Below are positions 6,730-10,021 of a DNA stretch of 10,021 nucleotides, one piece after another. A model generated the notes under the pieces. The model was given only the letters and a program-made list of their open reading frames with translations, was not told the origin of the DNA and searched no databases. Numbering within the stretch: position 1 is the stretch's first letter; each line of letters opens with the position of its first letter. This DNA comes from Candidatus Nanohalarchaeota archaeon (lineage in GTDB: Archaea; EX4484-52; B79-G9). The stretch is taken from positions 1 to 10,021 of the forward strand of contig JAFCBV010000031.1 of NCBI GenBank assembly GCA_017610545.1, given 5' to 3'. The position numbers and the translations under genes are program-made.

Positions 6730-7125
6730 ATGCCAAACCCAAAATTCAGAAAACGCCAGACACGCAACAAGCCTGCGTGGCAGACGGGAATCGCAAAAGA
6801 GCGCATAAGAATTCTTTTTACTGAGGCAGAGGCACGCTTTGATGAGCGCCCTGACCTTTCCAACAGGTATGTCGAGATTGCCAGAAAAATAGGCATGAAA
6901 TACAATGTTTCTATACCGTTATTATTCAGGCGCAGGTTCTGTAAAAAGTGCAAAAAATACCTGCGCGCAGGGAAAAACTCAAAAGTGCGCCTGAATCCCA
7001 AAGAGCAGTGCGTAAACGTCTTCTGCATTGAGTGCGGGACTGTTATGAGGAGTTCTTTATGTCTGCCAGTGTTGTTGTTCCTCAAAGTGGTTTGTATGGC
7101 GTTGTTGCGCCACAAGAACCCATAA
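6730..7125 (+). CDS. rnp4: RNase P protein component 4 (Rpr2/Rpp21 family), altered C-terminus
   Basis: This is a protein subunit of archaeal RNase P, which removes 5' leaders from pre-tRNA; with Rpp29 it assists the specificity domain of the RNA. Residues 1-70 hold the basic helical region (YVEIARKIGMKYNVSIPLLFRRRF), followed by the zinc ribbon with ligands C71, C74, C99 and C102 (CKKC ... CIEC). The core is therefore complete. After GTVMR (103-107) the expected basic tail is replaced by about 24 residues that include a hydrophobic stretch. Those codons lie mostly inside the next gene, which overlaps by 67 nt in another frame. The tail probably arose when the downstream gene was joined here, or by a local assembly or indel error. 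ATG 6730 fits the shared TATA element and a nearly leaderless mRNA. Confidence 0.93.
   Translation: MPNPKFRKRQTRNKPAWQTGIAKERIRILFTEAEARFDERPDLSNRYVEIARKIGMKYNVSIPLLFRRRFCKKCKKYLRAGKNSKVRLNPKEQCVNVFCIECGTVMRSSLCLPVLLFLKVVCMALLRHKNP
7047..7052 (+). promoter_or_regulatory. Strong Shine-Dalgarno (GAGGAG) setting the start at 7059
   Basis: GAGGAG ends 6 nt before ATG 7059 and is the best ribosome binding site in the window. It decides the start of the metallopeptidase-like gene, since the frame is also open further upstream. It lies inside the RNase P coding sequence, so the downstream gene is probably read from the same mRNA by internal initiation. Confidence 0.75.
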
Positions 7126-7847
7126 AGCCCGACGCTCTGATGGATTTTCAATATGCGTCAGGCACGATTCAAGGAGAAGTTACGCAGGAACGAAAAGATG
7201 CTATTTCTGAATCATATGACTACCTGAAAAATCTTGGATTTTCGGATTATCTTTATGGCGAAATTGAGGGGCTTGTTTACTTAGATCGTGGTTTGGAAGA
7301 GAACGTTCTTGGAAGAACAGAATGCGGATTACTTGAAAACGAACTATATTGCAATGTTTTACTTAGGCCTGAAATATATGACGAATCCTTTGTGAATATG
7401 GATGCTAATTCGCAGGACTACATGGCTGCAAAATACAAGCAGGTACATACACTTGCGCATGAGTTGCACCACAAGGACTTTTTGGAAAGCCAGAAGGGCA
7501 TCGATGTAGTAAACGTTCTTGAGAAACAGGGTTATTCGCAAAGCGAAATAGCAGGCGTAATTGAGATGGTCACAGAAAGTGAGCTCATAAAGATGTATGC
7601 TGAGACAGGTGCCGAGGACATGGCATGGATGGCTCGCAGGAGTACACCATATCGAAAGCAACTTGAGCGCGCATATGTGATTGAAGATGGGTTCGAGGGC
7701 GGAATGGATGGATTCTTGCAGGCTCTTGCAGGCAATGATGTGGACAAAGGTACGCTTGATACGTACATGGCGGGTATCGGGGCCGGCCTGAAGCATCATG
7801 AAGGCGCGTTATGCGGAATAGGCTCGTGCGCGAATTACAGGCTATAA
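7059..7847 (+). CDS. Putative HEXXH zinc metallopeptidase-like protein, family unrecognised
   Basis: The 262-residue protein carries VHTLAHELHHKDFL at 129-142. H134-E135-x-x-H138 is a canonical zinc-binding and catalytic motif in a helix. A possible third ligand is Glu173 or Glu175 in MVTESELIKMYAE, 35 to 37 residues further on, which would suit a gluzincin arrangement. I see no signal peptide, membrane helix or propeptide, so it is probably cytosolic. The first 25 residues look disordered and the C-terminus ends in LCGIGSCANYRL, with a Cys pair. The GAGGAG site fixes ATG 7059; an earlier in-frame ATG at 7032 has no such site. It begins inside the RNase P gene and may be a later arrival. I do not recognise the family, and the substrate is unknown. 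The motif is clear, but peptidase activity is an inference. Confidence 0.7.
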   Translation: MSASVVVPQSGLYGVVAPQEPIKPDALMDFQYASGTIQGEVTQERKDAISESYDYLKNLGFSDYLYGEIEGLVYLDRGLEENVLGRTECGLLENELYCNVLLRPEIYDESFVNMDANSQDYMAAKYKQVHTLAHELHHKDFLESQKGIDVVNVLEKQGYSQSEIAGVIEMVTESELIKMYAETGAEDMAWMARRSTPYRKQLERAYVIEDGFEGGMDGFLQALAGNDVDKGTLDTYMAGIGAGLKHHEGALCGIGSCANYRL

Positions 7848-7860
7848 GTTGCGGTTTTTT

Positions 7861-7869
7861 CTATATTTT
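7861..7869 (+). promoter_or_regulatory. TATA-like box of the propeller gene, behind a T-run
   Basis: CTATATTTT is centred about 26 bp before ATG 7891, which would give a leaderless mRNA from that ATG. The TTTTTT just before it (7855-7860), 8 nt past the previous stop, could end the upstream transcript. Both calls rest on spacing and base composition only. Confidence 0.4.
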
Positions 7870-7890
7870 CTTCTAAGTAAGCATTTATCC

Positions 7891-9207
7891 ATGCAATGCG
7901 TATTGGCTTATATGCAGCGCGCAGTCAACATATCAAATCTGGGTGAAAACGGCGCAGTAATGGCAGAGCCAATATTGGAGGGCAACATTGCTTACGCGGG
8001 TGCGTGCGAGAAATATTTCTATGCTATTGACATACGCGACGGGCATCTGGTTTGGGAATACAAGACCGAAGGGATCATGATTGGCCCGGCGGTAATGCAC
8101 AATAATGTGATTTATTTTGGATGCTTTGACAACTGCCTTTATGCTCTTTCAAAAGAGGGATCGCTTTTATGGAAACTTCGGACCGGAGGCATAATTGCAG
8201 GGGCGACAGCCGCCTTTGAGGGCATTATTTATTTTGGCTCATGCGACACCTATTTTTATGCAGTGTCTGCAGGCACGCACGAGGTTCTCTGGAAATTCAA
8301 GACAGGGGATGAAATAGTATCAGACATATTGATTGATGAGAGACGAATATATTTTGGCTCTCAGGACGGGTATCTTTATTGCCTTGAACTCAACGGATGC
8401 CTTGTATGGAAGTTTCGCACAAACGGGCCGATAATACTTGGCGCACCAGCTGCTTCAAAAGACATGGTGTTCTTTGGCTCATGCGATCAGAACATTTATG
8501 CTTTGACAAAAGACGGCGAATTTAAATGGGGCTTTAGAACAGGGGATATGGTTTACAATGCCCCTCTTGTTTTGGATGACGCGGTTTGTGTTGGCTCGAG
8601 AGACCGTTATTTTTACTGCCTTGACCAGAAGACAGGCGGCCTGAAGTGGAAGTTCCGGGCGAACGATGAGGTGGACTTTACACCTCGCACCTATAATGAT
8701 CTGATTCTCGTAAGTTCGGACAAAGTGTATGCGCTCACTAAAAAGGGAGCTGTTGTGTGGTCATATCCCTTGCCGCCATATCTTGTGCCCTGCGGAATAC
8801 GGGTTGCTGATGGTGTGGTTGTTTTTGGTTCTTCAGACGGGTACATCAGAGGCCTTAATGCAGATAACGGCCAACTTATCTGGAAATTCAAGACAAAAAG
8901 CAGTGCAACACCTCGCATGAGAAATGTGATTGCAGCCCCAAAGTGGGATCCGAATCTCTATGATAAGTTTGAGCCAATTGAAAAGGAAAACGCGTTAAAG
9001 CGCGCTTCGGATTTCAATCCCTATACTTTTGACACTTTAAGCGAAGATTTCTTTAGGCAGGACACGAACAAATATCTTCTCGGTGAGGCAGAGACGAACA
9101 TGTACCGCGAGGCGAATGAGCCGGGACAATACGGGGCGCAAAAAAAGAGGGACAAAAAGCGCGATGAAGAGCTTGTAAAAATTACAAGGACTTTTTTTGG
9201 TAACTGA
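7891..9207 (+). CDS. Eight-bladed PQQ-like (BamB-type) beta-propeller protein
   Basis: Eight repeats of about 39 residues each end in a tryptophan motif such as WEYKTEG, WKFKTGD or WKFRTNG. With the start at 7891 the tryptophans are at 55, 94, 134, 173, 213, 253, 290 and 331. Most blades also contain YFGSxD-YxYAL, the pattern of PQQ_2-type propellers, so one closed eight-bladed ring is predicted. A charged tail of about 100 residues follows, rich in Lys, Arg and Glu at its end. There is no signal peptide or membrane helix, so it is probably cytosolic and neither PQQ binding nor outer-membrane assembly applies; a scaffold role is more likely. Eleven cysteines occur, four near the same blade position (39, 78, 118, 198). 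The frame is open back to TTG 7849 and a later ATG exists at 7912; I chose 7891 because it fits the TATA spacing. Partner unknown. Confidence 0.85.
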   Translation: MQCVLAYMQRAVNISNLGENGAVMAEPILEGNIAYAGACEKYFYAIDIRDGHLVWEYKTEGIMIGPAVMHNNVIYFGCFDNCLYALSKEGSLLWKLRTGGIIAGATAAFEGIIYFGSCDTYFYAVSAGTHEVLWKFKTGDEIVSDILIDERRIYFGSQDGYLYCLELNGCLVWKFRTNGPIILGAPAASKDMVFFGSCDQNIYALTKDGEFKWGFRTGDMVYNAPLVLDDAVCVGSRDRYFYCLDQKTGGLKWKFRANDEVDFTPRTYNDLILVSSDKVYALTKKGAVVWSYPLPPYLVPCGIRVADGVVVFGSSDGYIRGLNADNGQLIWKFKTKSSATPRMRNVIAAPKWDPNLYDKFEPIEKENALKRASDFNPYTFDTLSEDFFRQDTNKYLLGEAETNMYREANEPGQYGAQKKRDKKRDEELVKITRTFFGN

Positions 9208-9221
9208 TTTCTTGAAAATTA

Positions 9222-9231
9222 TCTATATATA
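9222..9231 (+). promoter_or_regulatory. TATA box of the small membrane protein gene
   Basis: TCTATATATA lies about 38 bp before ATG 9264. Transcription would begin near 9253, leaving a leader of about 11 nt that includes GGGAG (9256-9260), a Shine-Dalgarno-like site only 3 nt from the ATG. Confidence 0.5.
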
Positions 9232-9263
9232 CTGCCTAAACACCAAATAGTTTTTGGGAGATA

Positions 9264-9533
9264 ATGCATTCAAGAAAGAATAAGTTAGGTTTAGCTATAG
9301 AAACAGTTGTCTTTGCAGGCACATGCCTTGGCAATTTGCTTGTCGGAGCAGGGACACTTCTCCTGATTGGCAATAAGATTGTTGGAGCCCCACTTCTTGT
9401 AATGGGCATCGTGGCGCTTGTGCCGACATATTATAGCATTCGCACTGCAAGTAATTCTGAGGGCGCGCTGATTGCAAATCCTGTGCCTATGTTTCTTGCT
9501 GTAGTGCATGAGCGAAGCAGAACAAGTGTGTAG
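9264..9533 (+). CDS. Small membrane protein of unknown function, two predicted helices
   Basis: The 89-residue protein starts with a basic MHSRKNK segment, then has one hydrophobic stretch at about 11-34 (ending GAGTLLLIG) and another at about 39-57 (GAPLLVMGIVALVPTYYSI). A polar C-terminal tail of about 30 residues follows. A two-helix hairpin in the cytoplasmic membrane is the simplest model; the positive N-terminus suggests both ends face the cytoplasm. It has its own TATA box and a GGGAG site. It converges on S6e with only 3 nt between the stop codons. I recognise no family. A real gene is likely because start signals and a hydrophobic pattern coincide, but the function is unknown. Confidence 0.65.
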   Translation: MHSRKNKLGLAIETVVFAGTCLGNLLVGAGTLLLIGNKIVGAPLLVMGIVALVPTYYSIRTASNSEGALIANPVPMFLAVVHERSRTSV

Positions 9534-9536
9534 AAA

Positions 9537-9932
9537 TTACGCTTTCTTTTCTTCGGTCTTTCCGAGAATTTCGTCAAGCTTCTGCTTTCCTGATTTGACG
9601 ACGACAGTATTTATCTGCGCAAGGTGTGTTCCGATGTCAGTTCCGCGCACAATCTTTCGGCGTCTTAGCCCTTTTCCGCTTTCCTGAAAGCCTGTGCTTC
9701 TTGTTAAAAGAAGCCTTTTAGTATTAGAGCCACTAACACCCGGTTTTATGGGGAATCCGGATTTGTCAGAGCCGCCTGTAATTTTGAGGTGATAGCCCGG
9801 CAGGTCTATAATTCCTGCGTCAAATTCAGCACCAAGCTTGAGCCCGATGAGACCCGACATTTTTTCCTCGGCAACCTCTTTCTGGTATGCTTTTTTGGCT
9901 TTTGGATCACTTATAACGAATTTTGTACCCAT
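9537..9932 (-). CDS. rps6e: Small-subunit ribosomal protein S6e
   Basis: This is an archaeal/eukaryotic-type 30S subunit protein, absent from bacteria. The 131-residue protein begins MGTKFVISDPKAKKAYQ and contains the S6e hallmarks KITGGSDKSGFPIKPGV, KRLLLTRSTGF and GLRRRKIVRGTDI, then INTVVVKSG and an acidic-basic C-terminal end. Length is normal for archaeal S6e, which lacks the long phosphorylated tail of the eukaryotic protein. The frame extends upstream to a TTG at 9953, but ATG 9932 is chosen because it begins the conserved sequence and has GTGAT 3 nt before it. Unlike several other genes here, it has a leader of about 28 nt with a small hairpin. Confidence 0.96.
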   Translation of the reverse strand: MGTKFVISDPKAKKAYQKEVAEEKMSGLIGLKLGAEFDAGIIDLPGYHLKITGGSDKSGFPIKPGVSGSNTKRLLLTRSTGFQESGKGLRRRKIVRGTDIGTHLAQINTVVVKSGKQKLDEILGKTEEKKA

Positions 9933-9935
9933 GAT

Positions 9936-9940
9936 ATCAC
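9936..9940 (-). promoter_or_regulatory. Shine-Dalgarno site of S6e (GTGAT)
   Basis: GTGAT, read on the minus strand, ends 3 nt before ATG 9932 and pairs with the 3' end of archaeal 16S rRNA. It supports 9932 over the upstream TTG at 9953. Confidence 0.5.
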
Positions 9941-9945
9941 TCTTT

Positions 9946-9960
9946 TTCTTCAAAGAAGAA
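9946..9960 (-). promoter_or_regulatory. Hairpin in the S6e mRNA leader
   Basis: TTCTTC and GAAGAA are separated by three bases, forming a six-pair stem. It falls at the very 5' end of the predicted S6e leader, just before the Shine-Dalgarno. It could stabilise the mRNA or take part in control, but no known ribosomal-protein target structure is recognised. Confidence 0.3.
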
Positions 9961-9980
9961 CATCCACTATTTAACGGCTA

Positions 9981-9990
9981 TATTTATAAA
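9981..9990 (-). promoter_or_regulatory. TATA box of S6e
   Basis: The minus strand reads TTTATAAATA, a near-consensus archaeal TATA box and the strongest in the window. The predicted transcription start is near 9960, giving a leader of about 28 nt. Strong initiation fits a ribosomal protein gene. The remaining sequence to the right edge (9991-10021) shows no gene. Confidence 0.7.
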
Positions 9991-10021
9991 GGTTGCATCT
10001 GATTTTGGCTTTTTTTGGGCC

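Noticed and set aside
7359..7799. A minus-strand open frame of 146 codons
   Set aside because: It lies opposite the metallopeptidase-like gene, which has a strong Shine-Dalgarno and the HEXXH motif.
1..10021. CRISPR array, tRNA or rRNA genes
   Set aside because: No regularly spaced repeats, cloverleaf-like sequence or rRNA segments were seen on either strand.

Overview
The window is archaeal chromosomal DNA. Three genes fix this: an archaeal-type ribosomal protein S6e, the RNase P protein Rpr2/Rpp21 (component 4), and an MtrA-type corrinoid domain. Several genes also have a TATA-like box about 25 bp upstream of an ATG that would start a leaderless mRNA, while internal genes use a GAGGAG or GTGAT Shine-Dalgarno. 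I cannot assign a lineage. Nothing else in the window points to methanogenesis, and the content would also suit a small-genome archaeon.

Layout, left to right. 1-4334 (minus) is the carAB operon for glutamine-dependent carbamoyl phosphate synthetase. carB runs off the left edge after 1067 codons, only a few short of its usual length. 4374-4890 (minus) is an AT-rich unrecognised gene broken by two apparent one-base deletions in A runs; the second lies on a canonical A-AAA-AAG slippery heptamer. 4939-5526 (minus) is a soluble orphan MtrA-like corrinoid protein. 5527-5758 has no convincing gene but packs four consecutive hairpins into about 140 nt; G-U pairs indicate a minus-strand RNA, and the last hairpin resembles the 3' end of an IS605/TnpB-type element. 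5759-6676 (minus) is a TtuA/Ncs6-family tRNA 2-thiouridine synthetase. It diverges from the RNase P gene (6730-7125, plus), and both start sites sit at near-leaderless distance from one shared palindromic TATA element. The RNase P gene overlaps by 67 nt an unrecognised HEXXH metallopeptidase-like gene (7059-7847). Then come an eight-bladed PQQ-like beta-propeller (7891-9207), a small membrane protein (9264-9533), and S6e (9537-9932, minus) converging on it.

How the genes fit together. carA and carB supply carbamoyl phosphate for pyrimidine and arginine synthesis. The thiolation enzyme and the RNase P subunit are both tRNA-maturation proteins, and their shared promoter element suggests co-expression. 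The broken gene and the structured RNA flank the MtrA-like gene, so 4374-5758 looks like a rearranged or accessory patch between housekeeping genes. No CRISPR array, tRNA or rRNA gene was seen.
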